Assembly (NCBI RefSeq): GCF_030848805.1
Contig: NC_092366.1
Coordinates: 2,480,001 to 2,544,000 of the forward strand
Length of the DNA: 64,000 bases
Direction of reading: 5' to 3'
From: Temnothorax longispinosus
Lineage: Eukaryota; Arthropoda; Insecta; Hymenoptera; Formicidae
Shown here: positions 24,201 through 35,501 of the stretch, piece by piece
Layout of the letters: the number at the start of each line of letters is the position of its first letter
How positions within the stretch are numbered: position 1 is the stretch's first letter
Program-made: the position numbers and the translations under genes
The notes under the pieces: model-generated
What the model was told of the DNA's origin: nothing
Seen by the model: the letters and a program-made list of their open reading frames with translations, nothing else
The model's database searches: none

Positions 24201-27200
24201 ATCGTTGCGCGTGTGTTATCTTCCGATCGATCATGCCACATTTCTTGTTGAAATAACGCTTCGTGATCTCTGGTGATCCTCGGAAAATCACCCGCTGCAA
24301 AAATCGCAAAATGATGTACGGAAACAATCCGCGGTGACGCCCAAGGTATCTCGTCGTTTATTTCAGAAGATTGATCATTTGCAGCAAAGATAGGATACTT
24401 CAAACCAAAATTGCAGATAGGCTATTTAACACAAATTTAATATAAAATTTTATACACAAATTTAGTTTAAAAAATTAATCTAAAGCAAATTCGCACTTGA
24501 ATATCTCCTCCGCACTATGTGAATCTACGAAAAAAAATAATAACGATGTTTGTCCCAATTTAAGAGGGAAACAAATGTAGAAGGCTGATCTTCGAGTTCA
24601 ATTTTCAATTTTTTTCCTACATGTCCGCGCGCAACAGAGATATGTATATCACCGACTTGCATTTTGAATAAATCTGCGAATAAGCATGAATTTTCAGATT
24701 TCGTCCGCCTGTGCGGCGCGGCGGTCCGGCTGTGCATTCAGCGAATCTCGCCGAGATAAGTACGTGCGTGTGTGTTAAGATTCGCATAATGTTTACATTC
24801 GGTCAGCCGCACGAGCTTGATCTTGGAGCCGAAAAAGAAGAGGAGTCGCGTATTTCTCCGCTGATACGGAGCTGTTATTTTGGATTTCTCAATTCTCGCG
24901 CGGTGTCTCACACGTCATAGAAGAAACGGACGAACGCCGAGCGGGCAAGAGTGACGAGGGGGACGGGGGAGGAATAAATAGATACGCGGAAGGGTTATCA
25001 GTTATCAGATGATGTGCGCAAAATGTTAGGGAGTCAGCGCGAGCCGATGTAAAACGTCAGCGTATCCGATACGCAGCTTAGCTGACAGATAGGGAACAGC
25101 ATCGCTTTGTTCGCCATATCTCTCGTGCCCGGCCGTAGAGATAACCGATACGGACGCGAGCTGACATCACGTGTCGGAACCGCTCTCGCGATTCTACGCC
25201 GTGCGATTATTGCGCGGAAAGATCAAGGAGAGACAATGACACCGCGGGCTTCGACCAGCATCAGGACCTCGATCCAAACGGGATTTCTCTTTCGATGGTC
25301 AAGGCAAAAGCCGAAATGCCAGAATATGGATAACGACTGCCAATGAACCGTTCGTTTGTTCAAAAAATACGGAATGATATTCCGATAATTGCATGCGCGA
25401 TTATTTGTCTTTTTTACTAGGCTGCGTGAACCACAGAATGCTGGTAAGTATATATATCGAATAATCTCGATATATATATTATATAATAATATATAATTGC
25501 GACATAATTACTCGGCATTGTTATTCGATCGTTTAATCCTTCGCGATCCAAACTATTTCTCGCAAATAAGCGAAAATCAAGTATTTCATCCTCTACTTTA
25601 TCTCTATATAATCGGTTAACAAAGAATCAAGAAATTTTTTTCATTCGAGAGATTTATGGAGATCTGAAAAATATAGTTTGACGATCACACTCGCGTGCAG
25701 ATTTTTTGCAGCTTGAAGAATTATGCGTCGGGCTATCGCAACGCATTACATATGTGCGTGAAGAAAATATGTTGATAACATCGAATGGAAATGAGAGAGA
25801 GATTCGGAATAATATATTTCATGTAATTAGCATTTCGATTACGTAACTACTGTTCTCGCCGAACTGACCACGTTGAATATTAAATCGAACGACTATGAAT
25901 TCAAAATCATGAATACGGAGGCACGTGTAAAAAAAAAAGAAAAATTCATGCATTGGTGCACACGAAATGAGATACACAAAAAACATTGGAAATTATCTCT
26001 CAGATCTCAATGTAAAAAAATTTTGTAAAATTACACCTATTATATAGGTCTCAAAATTACCCACTATAATAGTTGTAATTTTACAAAATTACAGTACGGA
26101 AGAAAAAAGTAATTTTGTACTACAATTACACAAATTAAAAATGCGTGGAAATTTACACCTATTATAGTGAGTCTCAAAATTACCCACTATAATGGTTGTA
26201 ATTTTACAAAATTTTTTTATAGTGGCTGCATGAAGAGGATATAAATGTTTGTAAGTGTCGCACACGTCGACAGGAATTAATAAATGATATGAATTGAATG
26301 CGAATTAAAATCGTGGGATTGAATCATGCAACGAGGCCGATGCGTTCGACCTATGAACCACATTTTCACCGTTGAAGAAACCGTTATTTATATCGGCAAA
26401 TCGTATATCGTATTATCGTCTTATTATAAACTTGCCAAAGCCGGAACTGATTGAACCATCTGACATATCCAGGATCTTATATGGAGCTCCGTCACATTCG
26501 TGGAATTCTAAAACTTCGGTAAAGCAAAAAAGGATTGATATCTTTTTTCTTATCAGAAAAATATTCTGATAAATCTTATCTTTCAGAAAGATATCGATGA
26601 TCTAATGAGAGATCCGGACCCAGCTTGTGAGCATTAAGAAATTAACGAATTATTTTAGATAAGCGAATACATGTGGATTATAGATAACCCTCGAATAACA
26701 GGATATTTGAATTACACGGAGTCTCTCTTGAATAGCACGGTAAAAAATTGTGTGACAACCCTTTTTTAATTTTTTAAAAGTTTTTTTAAATAATTCCTTG
26801 AAACCACCAAAGGCTCAATTTTATATGAATCTGAAATCTTGAATTACACGGTTTTTAATAGCATAGAACGTGATCTCAAAATCGTATGAATACGTCCAAC
26901 AAGTTTAACAATATATAAGTCTCGAAAATAACACGGTTTTCAATAACACAGAGCCGATTAATCATGTTATTCGAGAGTTACCTGTATAACAGTCGGATTT
27001 ATGTATTGTAGATGTAATTTTCTGTTAGATTTTCGTGTTGACATCCATTATCCCATACTTATCGCTTGTGTTTTGACAATAAGCTGCCGGACGCACGGAT
27101 AACTAACAATAAAGTATACGATAAAGTAATACAATAAAGTATACGACTCGGAATGACTATCGAAAAAAATGTAAATAACAGAAGATGCCATCCCCATATG

Positions 27201-30200
27201 AATGATATTATCCCTTCTGACTGATTGTGAGACAGAGCGTCCTAGGATTCAGGCAATCTATAAATGGACTACTTGCCGGTTCGATTTTTTGGAGGAAAAA
27301 ATAAAATTTTATCGTAAACTTCAGATAAAAAAATAAATATAATTAAGTAACATAAAGTAAAGTGGGTTATAGGAGACAAAGTTACCTAATCCGACTATAC
27401 TGATACGTAAAATGATATGTAAAATGATACAATTATCGGAGAAGTTCCCCATACGGCGCGCGACGGCCTGTCACATTTCTACTTCCGCAAGATAACAGTT
27501 ATCTTTTATCAACTAATCGACATGCATGCTCGAAATGCATCACACGATCGAAGGGTACCGATAAATATCTTTCTAATCTTATAAGGATATACATATCAAG
27601 AAATAATTTTAAGACTATTATGCGTCCACACGGCCCGCCGATCGATCCCCGACGAAGATCATTATCTTGTTGGCACGCGCGCAAAGATAGAGAAAATGTC
27701 AAATACACGTGCGGACTTTGTCATTACGCGTGAACAACAGCACCTGACAATCGTCATAATCAGGTAATAACAGGTCGATTGACTTGCAATGGAAAAGCCC
27801 TGTCCTTTGGACTTTAAATCTTGGTCCTTCGATAAGTATCGTTCGTCGAACGGATGACACATGTGCAGCGTTTTGCGATCGATACGCGTGCATCGATACT
27901 ATCTAAAGAAAAAGAAGATAATCGAGTTGTTGATGGAGATCATTATTCCGTTATTGCGACATTGTACTCATGTACTGTCGACAGAGTCATTTTTCGGAAA
28001 CTACTACCCGTATTCATAGTCGGATCTTATTTCAAGACTGTCTTAAGTATAATGTCATAAGATGCTAATACGGCTCTGTGATTGGTTCATAACACTTTAA
28101 GATCGTACTTAAGACNNNNNNNNNNNNNNNNNNNNNNNNNNNNNNNNNNNNNNNNNNNNNNNNNNNNNNNNNNNNNNNNNNNNNNNNNNNNNNNNNNNNN
28201 NNNNNNNNNNNNNNNNNNNNNNNNNNNNNNNNNNNNNNNNNNNNNNNNNNNNNNNNNNNNNNNNNNNNNNNNNNNNNNNNNNNNNNNNNNNNNNNNNNNN
28301 NNNNNNNNNNNNNNNNNNNNNNNNNNNNNNNNNNNNNNNNNNNNNNNNNNNNNNNNNNNNNNNNNNNNNNNNNNNNNNNNNNNNNNNNNNNNNNNNNNNN
28401 NNNNNNNNNNNNNNNNNNNNNNNNNNNNNNNNNNNNNNNNNNNNNNNNNNNNNNNNNNNNNNNNNNNNNNNNNNNNNNNNNNNNNNNNNNNNNNNNNNNN
28501 NNNNNNNNNNNNNNNNNNNNNNNNNNNNNNNNNNNNNNNNNNNNNNNNNNNNNNNNNNNNNNNNNNNNNNNNNNNNNNNNNNNNNNNNNNNNNNNNNNNN
28601 NNNNNNNNNNNNNNNAATATAAGATCCAACTATGAATACCGGCCTACAATCGACGATGGAAGAATAGCTAATGATAAGAAAGCTTTACGGATAACACATT
28701 GACAAATATGAGTTAATACGTAATTGGCGATCTATAAATAGAGCTACGATTCGTTGTTCGCTAATTCGAGTTTTTGAAGAGAAAAATAAAATTTTATTGT
28801 AAATTTTAAATAAAAAATAAATATAATTAGGTAATATAAAAATGGCATTGGAAACAGAATTACCTAATTGTTAACATTGACTGCCAGACACGAATTAATT
28901 CATAGTTGGTGATCTATAAGCATCAGCTATTCGTCGATTCGATTTTTTGTGGAAAAAAATTAAAATTTATTAAATTTCAAATAAATGCTATAAAAACATA
29001 ATTAAGTAGCATATTGATATTTGACATATAAAAATGATGTCGGGGACAAAGTTACCTTGAACAGTGACAATCAATGTATATATTACATGAATTTATAGGC
29101 TTTGCGGCAAAATAAAATATATTACATGAAATTACAATTTATGTATATTTGCAAATTGATGATAACATATACATATAGAATCGATAAATTCGACGTTTAC
29201 TGTCGAAGAATTATGAAGAAATATACGCCGTTGTGATCAAACAACTCGTCTCGTCCTTTTTTTCATTGCTAACACGCGTTAAAATAAAAATGATTTGCGC
29301 GACATTTTAGTCATTTTCTCGTTATATAGTCGGCATTGACTGACTTCGATTTCTTGTCATTTTAACGTTGAAAAAGATACGCGAAGTGTCTCGGGAAGTC
29401 TCTTTCAACACGTTTTATCCGGTGCGATAAAACGCTATATACAGCTATACAGCTAATGTACACATTTTGTGCATTTCCTGCACCTGTTTCCTCCGGCAAT
29501 TTATCAGTCTCGATCAAGCTTCTCTTTCCACACGGTGTGATCGGTAAACACCGCGTAATATAATTTCGGTTATTTGCCCTTATCAGGCAGCAAACTATCA
29601 GGCCGCATAATCATCGATAATTGCGCCCTTATCACGGCACGCAGATAACGCCGGGCGCAAATAAACGGGAGTTATCGATGTTTATCGCTCAAATAACGTT
29701 CATCAACTCTAGTATATCTGGCTGTGTGTTTGGGATTTCCGCGAGTAAAGTATCTCGTATCGCGCATCTCAACGCGTCACGAGCGACATTCGAATCGGCT
29801 GATCTATTAGTATATAATCTCTGATTATATTAATTCAAGACGTCAGGATCTTCTTCGACGAGGAAAATATGTTTTTGACTGTTTGGCCGAATTGCAACGC
29901 CTCGATCTCAAACGAAAAGATGTGCGAGCCGCTTCCTTTCGGCTAACAAGTGAAAAGTAAGAAGACCGCTATCGATCAACAGTCCCCCTCCTCCTCCCGT
30001 AAATAAACGTGCAGTCGTAACCCAGTTCCACTGACACCGATGCACGTATCTAGGCGAGAAAACCGACACAAGAGATATAGCGTATCTCTTTCTATCCGCC
30101 GATTTGCGTTGCATGTGTGACCATGATTTTCAACGTCACTCGTGAAAACACGAAAACATATTTGTCGCAACTGCCGATCAGCTTGTCGACGCATATCCAT

Positions 30201-33200
30201 GTATTACGTATTACGGCCAAGCCTGTCTAATGACCTTGTTTGTCGCGAGATCGGACGCGTGACTAAATTCTATGAAAGTGATACGAAAACAACAATGGAC
30301 AGAGACACGCGGAATTATTTTGAACGTTCAATCGACGATTTACGAAAATTAATTGATGTTAATTTAAATTTATTTCAGTTATTTAAATATTCAATCTACT
30401 TTCCATTTTATTCGCTCTGACTTACTAATTTCTCGAAGTTTATGCAGAAATTTATTTCGCACGCAAATTTATTTTATTAAAAACCTGTCGTTTTAGAAAA
30501 TAAGTCGGCAGCGTTCTTACATATGTATATCAGATACTGTAATTTCGTGATGTAATTTGCGGCTCAATAAATCACCACAGTTGCCGAGCGGGAGACAAAG
30601 CGACTGAAGCGGCTGTGTTTTTTCAGGTGTGTGCCAAAGTCTGCCGAGTTAAATCTCATCAGTGCATCACGCATCCCGGAGTTCAGGCGTATGCTATAAC
30701 GTACGTTTGCTATACGTAACTTCCCTCGCTCGTTTCCGTAATTAGAACTTACGCAAGACGGCGAAATGCAGTGACGCACGATCTCGTTACGATCGCGCGT
30801 CCGTCGAAAATGATTCATAATAAGCTCGCTGCATTGTGCGGACGCGTATATTAAACAGACGTACAGACGCAACACTTCGACGCGACTTAAACAAAAGGCT
30901 ATTCAATACCTTGACTCTTACGTGTGCCCCGGTCTTTAAGCATTATAATTCTGTTAACAGAATTTTCATAACAAAATTGCATCACCTGCCCGACGCAAAT
31001 AAGAAAACACAATTGAAAAAAGAAGATTAAAAACAAGCAATAAATGACACTCTAAAATAGCGTTATTAAAAAATAGAGCTTTTATTGTACATCTTATAAT
31101 TAGACGTGATGTATATTTATTTCTACACTGAGAAAAAAAATTGTTAATCCAAAAAAAATATTTAGTCCGATACGTTCAACTAAACATTTTAGTTAGTTAA
31201 CTAAACATTATTTGTCCCAACAAAATCAAGAATTAATTAATTCAACTAATGTTTAATTAACTAACTAAAATGTTTAGTTGCACGTATCGGACTAAATATT
31301 TTCTGGGATTAACAAATTTTTTTTCTCAGTGTATACTATATTTTCCTTTGCCATCTTTGTCGTAGATAAAATATTAAACAAAAGTTTAATATCTCGTTCC
31401 TTTAAAATCTTACGATAAATTTAAAAAGACCGGAAATCCATACTTGGAAGTTAGATGCGCTTGTTTACACGTGCACTTACGGATGTCAGCGTATTGTGTC
31501 ATTACGAACGCATAATGGTGCGGAATGGCGCGTGAGAGATAACGAGAGGCGTGCCGTTTGTGGTTATCGCACTTCTCGTGATAATGAAAGGCAACACGCT
31601 TATTGTTAGCTTCGCGGGGAAACAAAACACTCGCGCGATAAACCACGCGTTACAGCACTCCGCGTCCCCCCCCCCTCCCTCCCCCTCGAACACGCACTCG
31701 TCGACGCAACTGCTAGGCATGCGACCTATTTACCAGATCAAGGCGGTATAAGGGTGATGACGTTTTACGCAATACTTATAACGAATTATTTCAGGATTTG
31801 TGAAAGCGGGTCAGCGATAAGTCGCTCGCGCACCGATTCGGAGCTTCTAAAGTCGCCTCGCGCCACGGAGCGTAATTGTCGCTCTATTACCACTGTTTAT
31901 CAGCTCCGTGCGTTCACCGACAATAACACGTGCCACGTAACTATTAATACGACGGGATTAAATCAGGCCCGTAGCCGATTAAAGGGCAAAGACCTTATTC
32001 AGACCTCGGACAGAAATACATATAGGATATACTGTCGTATCTTTTCTTTCTATTTTCATCTTTTACATTCTTTAAAATTTTCATTAAAAACCCTCCAGCT
32101 TTTTCAAGTAAAATGTGTAAAATAGCCTTTTGTGTAAAAAGCTATTGGAAATATTGTATACAAGAGGGTATTCTGGTTTGAAAGGTCGTAAAAAAAGTAT
32201 TTTTCAAGAATTTTTTGTAGGGAAATAAAAAAGCAAATAACGTTCAACTTTGGTTCTTTTAGTCTTATTTTAAGAATATATTTCTATTTTCTAAGAAACA
32301 AAAACGCTCTTGTTTTTTATGTTATATCCTGGTGACTAAGAGCTGAAAAATACCTTTTAAACCAAAGAATATCCTTTATTTAATAACATTTAATAACATC
32401 TTATTTACACGTAAGAGTTGAATTGAATAAACATTCCTTTCATAGATTAATTTGCAACATGAATGATAAAACGTCATTCCCCGCAATGTTATTGTAACAT
32501 TGTTTATCTCCTACACTAATTGTAAGAAAAAAAAGTTATTAACTTGACTAAATATTTTCAACTGATTATTTTTAATTGAAATATTTATGTATTTACATTA
32601 AATACGACATGTTAAATCTAACGTGACGTAATTTGACTCAAATACTTAAATATTTCAATTAAAAAAATAATAATCAGTTGAAAATATTTGATCAAGTTAA
32701 TAACTTTTATTCTCAGTGCAGGGAAACCGGATTGTATATTGTTGTACGGTTAATTTCTCCATATCGCAAATTTTATTCAGTTTTTTCTTACACGATTTAT
32801 TTCTCCCCGACTGCATATTTTATTCAGCTTTTTCTTACGCGGTTGATTTCCTCGTTCATGACGCATTTCATTCGTCTCTCGTTTTACACGGTTCGTTTCG
32901 AACGAGTTTAACGATCACGCGCATATCGCACCTGCGATAAACGCGGGGGCAATCTTAACGACGTTGTTCCACGACGCGGGAGCGCATATTTAATAAAACT
33001 TAACATGTGTAACGCGCGCAATCTCGGCGAGCGTGACAGATATATGGGAAAGGGCAGGCGCGTTACAAATTTACCGCGTCGCGCGCTAATTAGCTCCTCG
33101 ATTGTTCTCGTTATCGCGGTAACGACACACGCGAATGAATTATATAGACGGGAATAATAATAAATCCCATCCGTTTCGCCGACCCTATCGTTGTGCAACG

Positions 33201-35501
33201 ACATGTAATTTCATTTAACCGCGGCGTTATTGCACGCGCGTTTTTTACGACATTTTTTTAGCTTCAATTTTCAGATGCAATTTATCAAATGAGCTTACAT
33301 GACTTCTCATATGTTGTGATTACGTAACGCAAGCGTTATTTTTTGAAGATTACTGACATCAAGTAATTGAAGATCATTGAAATGAGGCAATTCAGAATCA
33401 TTAGGTATATAAATAACCCGAGAACGGTCACTTTATTTATTTATTTATTGTTTGCATAAACGGTCATCTGGGATGATGATTTTTACCTCAATTAAATGTC
33501 ATTGTTATTAATTACATATTGCATATTTTTGATTGTTCTATAATTTGTTAGTATTTAAGGATAATACGTATAATATAAATTTACTCAATTTTCTAAGAGA
33601 GAAAAAAGTAAAGAGAAAAGTGCCCAAAAAAGTACTTAAAAAAAAAACAACGAAAGAAGCACATTGAAATTACTGTGACGTAAGCTTCATTTTCTCGACA
33701 CTGGAGTATCACCCCAGGTGACTGTTCTCGGAGTTCCGGTTTAAATCTTTTGTTAAGTTTCTATGGAATGCAAGATGAAATCTTCGAATGAAGGAATAGA
33801 AAGGAGGAGCTTCCCCATAGGAGCTAGATACTCGTAAAAACAGGACAATAAAGACAAAAGAAAACAATATAAAAAAAAAAAAGATTAGAAGCTGCTCATT
33901 TTTTCAATATTCGAACAAATAAAGTAAGTACTCAGGGAGAAGAAAGGAAGTATAACACTCGAAGTGACGAATGACGAAACAAAAGGAAAAAAAAGGAAAA
34001 AAAACAGACGCACACGTTAAAAAAAAACTGATATATATATTTCCTAAAATGTTGAATAGAGAAAAAAGAATAGAAGAAGAGCACGGAAAGTAAAGAAGAA
34101 AGAAGGGAAATATTAAAATAACATTGAAACGTAATAACATTAATATTATCTTACATTTGTATTTTCTTTACAGCAGAGAAGCGGCTGTTCGTCCTGTCAA
34201 CAGAGATCGACAGGACGATCTCACGATGAAAAACATTGCGGCGGAAGAGAAATTATCGGATGAATAAACGCGCGATCTGTCCGCGAGAAACGTGTCTCCT
34301 TCGAAACCGTCAAGGAAGGAAGATCGTTTTACATAATTAACCCTCAGCCCCTGTCCATGGGTCATTTGTCCGGTCATGTGTCCGGCCAAAATCTATTACC
34401 TATAATATCTTGAGACTCAGCAGGGATGGTGCCACTTGTAGTAGCTGGAAAAAAACTTCAAGTAAAGCGCTGCTTCAGGGAAAAACTTGGTTAGATTCCG
34501 CTGGTACAGCCGCGCGAGTACTGGAGATTGCAAATCTCGAACGGACACGAATGACCCATGCACAGAGGAGCTGCGTGTCCCAAACGCAAAGTCTCAAAAC
34601 TTGTTATTTTCGTGCAAAAAATTGTTTTTTTTTTGTGGCTTTTTAGTAAAAATAACATCAAAAGAAGTTAGGTAAGTGTTAAAATTAAATACATAAAGTA
34701 TAAAAATAAAAACTTTTATAATACTTTCACTGTTCTTTTATAATATGTTTAATAAATACGCAATTTAAAACAAATATCACATAATTATCTTATTTTTATT
34801 CCCTTTTTTCATAAATCTAACGACATCGAAAATACGCATTTTTCAATTGTAAAAAAATTTTTTATTTTTTAATAATACAAGATCGACGTAATTTTTTCTT
34901 ACAGAACTCTTCAGCTTCATTAAAAAAAAAAATTTTTTTTTATTCCACGTCAATTTTAACCAGATATAATTTTTTTAAATTTTTTACGTTTTTTTTAGCA
35001 ACTTTTCCGAGTTTATTTGTTAAAATTTTGTTTACTTATTGTTCTAAAAATCTAAATTATTGTTTCGTATTCTATAAGGTTGAAAAATACTCTGAAATTT
35101 TTTTAGATGTTTTAAACATTTTTAAAGTTATTTAATAAACTCAGGACACGAACGACCCATGGACAGAAGTTACGTTGGTCGCAAATCAAAACAAAGGGCA
35201 GGGGCTGAGGGTTAATCTCGCTCGCGATCTGTCCGCGAGGAACTGTCTCCTCCAAAACCGTCAAGGAGAGAAGACTGTTTTACATAATTAATCAGGGGGG
35301 GGGGGGGGGGGAAAATTGGAAAGAGATGCGAGTTCACTCACCCAGAGGTAGGTCGCAGAGCAGGCAGCACGCGGCGATAGCGCCCGCGGACGCGCCGCTT
35401 ATCTTGTTCAGCAGCAAGTGCGGCGCGTACTTTTTGAAGCAGACCGCCACGCCGACGTGGTAGATGCCGAGGAAGCCGCAGCCAGCGAATGACAGATTCA
35501 T
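18203..35501 (-). CDS. bmm: Brummer / ATGL-type triacylglycerol lipase (patatin-like)
   Basis: Twelve coding exons on the minus strand: 35501-35342, 22421-22309, 22078-21959, 21682-21494, 21345-21262, 21173-20997, 20830-20655, 19458-19301, 19119-19032, 18937-18838, 18748-18550, 18414-18203. Phases close to 1776 nt, 591 aa, somewhat longer than fly and human enzymes of about 505. The patatin domain shows the oxyanion loop GCGFLG at 7-12, the nucleophile elbow GASAG at 36-40 with Ser38 (the position known as catalytic in fly brummer), and the second dyad residue Asp157 in MDGG. Both are intact. The enzyme releases fatty acids from triglyceride on lipid droplets. The acidic, Ser-rich C-terminus, encoded by the last exons, has no family match I can name. 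The start is the only ATG upstream of the conserved N-terminus in exon 1. Divergent from ARMC5. Confidence 0.95.
24700..25350. promoter_or_regulatory. CpG-enriched island inside the brummer first intron
   Basis: GC- and CpG-richer than the flanking intron, resembling the islands at confirmed gene starts here. It may be an alternative promoter or enhancer. No start codon with a donor in the right phase was found, so this is weak inference. Confidence 0.25.
26009..26225. repeat. Nested direct and inverted repeat
   Basis: TTACACCTATTATA, a TCTCAAAATTACCCACTATA core and GTTGTAATTTTACAAAAT occur twice in direct order (about 26030-26096 and 26152-26213). The outer ends TAAAAAAATTTTGTAAAAT and ATTTTACAAAATTTTTTTA are inverted. 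Non-coding, probably a small DNA element with an internal duplication. Confidence 0.65.
26683..26988. repeat. Inverted-repeat element with TCGAATAACA ends
   Basis: The left end ATAACCCTCGAATAACA faces the right end TGTTATTCGAGAGTTACC. The motifs GAATTACACGG, GAATAGCACGG and AATAACACGG recur inside, so the element is built of degenerate short iterations. No coding capacity. Confidence 0.55.
27254..27390. repeat. Degenerate direct repeat, unit 1 of 3
   Basis: Begins with ATCTATAAATGG, passes through TTCGATTTTTTGGAGG and an AT-rich middle (AAATATAATTAAGTAACAT), and ends GACAAAGTTACCTAA. Units 2 and 3 at 28727-28868 and 28911-29058 share this order of motifs. Confidence 0.55.
28007..28645. mobile_element. 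GGCCGGTATTC-family element interrupted by the assembly gap
   Basis: The left end CCCGTATTCATAGTCGGATC mirrors the right end GATCCAACTATGAATACCGG. The left arm (GCTAATACGGCTCTGTGATT, then GGTTCAT) is an inverted relative of the right half of the complete copy at 36448-36711. The centre is unsequenced, so its true length is unknown. Confidence 0.75.
28116..28615. other. Assembly gap, 500 N
   Basis: A run of exactly 500 N, the usual placeholder length for a gap of unknown size. It begins inside one arm of a palindromic element and ends near its other terminus. Open frames that read across the N run are meaningless. Confidence 0.99.
28727..29058. repeat. Degenerate direct repeat, units 2 and 3
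   Basis: Unit 2 (28727-28868) and unit 3 (28911-29058) each start with GATCTATAA, contain a TTCG..TTTTTG step, an AATATAATTAGGTAA or ACATAATTAAGTAG block, and end in AGTTACCT or AATTACCT. They match unit 1 at 27254-27390 across the intervening gapped element. Confidence 0.55.
31125..31332. mobile_element. Palindromic element with ACACTGAG ends
   Basis: Starts ACACTGAGAAAAAAAATTGT and ends with the inverse TTTTTTTCTCAGTGT. The inner arms AATATTTAGTCCGATACG and CGTATCGGACTAAATATT are exact inverses, followed by AACTAAACATTTTAGTTA-type arms. 208 bp, foldable almost end to end. Confidence 0.85.
32162..32379. mobile_element. Small inverted-repeat element, AGAGGGTATTCTGGTTT ends
   Basis: The left end AGAGGGTATTCTGGTTTGAA matches the inverse of the right end, AAGGATATTCTTTGGTTTAA. 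About 218 bp, no coding content. Its terminus shares GAGGG and the CTGGTTT core with the element at 8603-9465, suggesting one family. Confidence 0.6.
32521..32719. mobile_element. Palindromic element with a CTCAGTG terminus
   Basis: The left arm GTTATTAACTTGACTAAATA, then TTTTCAACTGATTATT, mirrors the right arm AATAATCAGTTGAAAATATT, then TGATCAAGTTAATAAC. The right end TTCTCAGTG resembles the terminus of the element at 31125-31332. Non-coding. Confidence 0.7.
34271..35291. repeat. Direct duplication of about 70 bp flanking the TTAA element
   Basis: 34271-34340 and 35223-35291 are direct copies at roughly 85-90% identity by eye: both run CGCGATCTGTCCGCGAG, then CTCC, AAACCGTCAAGGA and TTTTACATAATTAA. 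The first copy ends exactly at the TTAA where the element begins; the second ends at a TTAA with no element. Confidence 0.75.
34341..35211. mobile_element. piggyBac-like non-autonomous element (871 bp) with TTAA target duplication
   Basis: Ends are perfect inverted repeats, CCCTCAGCCCCTG at the left and CAGGGGCTGAGGG at the right, flanked by TTAA at 34337-34340 and 35212-35215. TTAA duplication plus CCC-initiated termini is the piggyBac-family signature. Subterminal GTCCATGGGTC near the left faces GACCCATGGAC near the right. No transposase frame is present, so it would need enzyme supplied elsewhere. Confidence 0.8.
35295..35311. repeat. Homopolymer of 17 G
   Basis: An uninterrupted G run on the plus strand, which is C17 in the brummer pre-mRNA beginning 30 nt after the exon-1 donor. 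Length may be inexact because such runs are sequencing-prone. Confidence 0.8.

Larger units (their letters stand above)
22422..35341 (-). other. First coding intron of brummer, 12.9 kb, repeat-laden
   Basis: Donor CTGG|GTGAGT at 35342/35341 and acceptor TTTCAG|GCG at 22422. No other coding exon is supported. It contains a (GT)n run near 23466-23486, a CpG-richer island near 24700-25350, an assembly gap and at least eight inverted- or direct-repeat elements listed separately. The remaining sequence is AT-rich without recognisable structure. Confidence 0.7.

Noticed and set aside
24525..24737. Minus-strand frame of 70 codons (contains MQVGDIHISVARGHVGKK) within the brummer intron
   Set aside because: No splice signals or phase linking it to brummer exon 2 and no recognisable homology; left as unproven.
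26009..26225. CRISPR-like alternation of repeats and spacers
   Set aside because: Only two units, AT-rich, inverted ends, eukaryotic intron context.
28082..28702. Long frames of 180-206 codons
   Set aside because: They consist almost wholly of X from the N gap.
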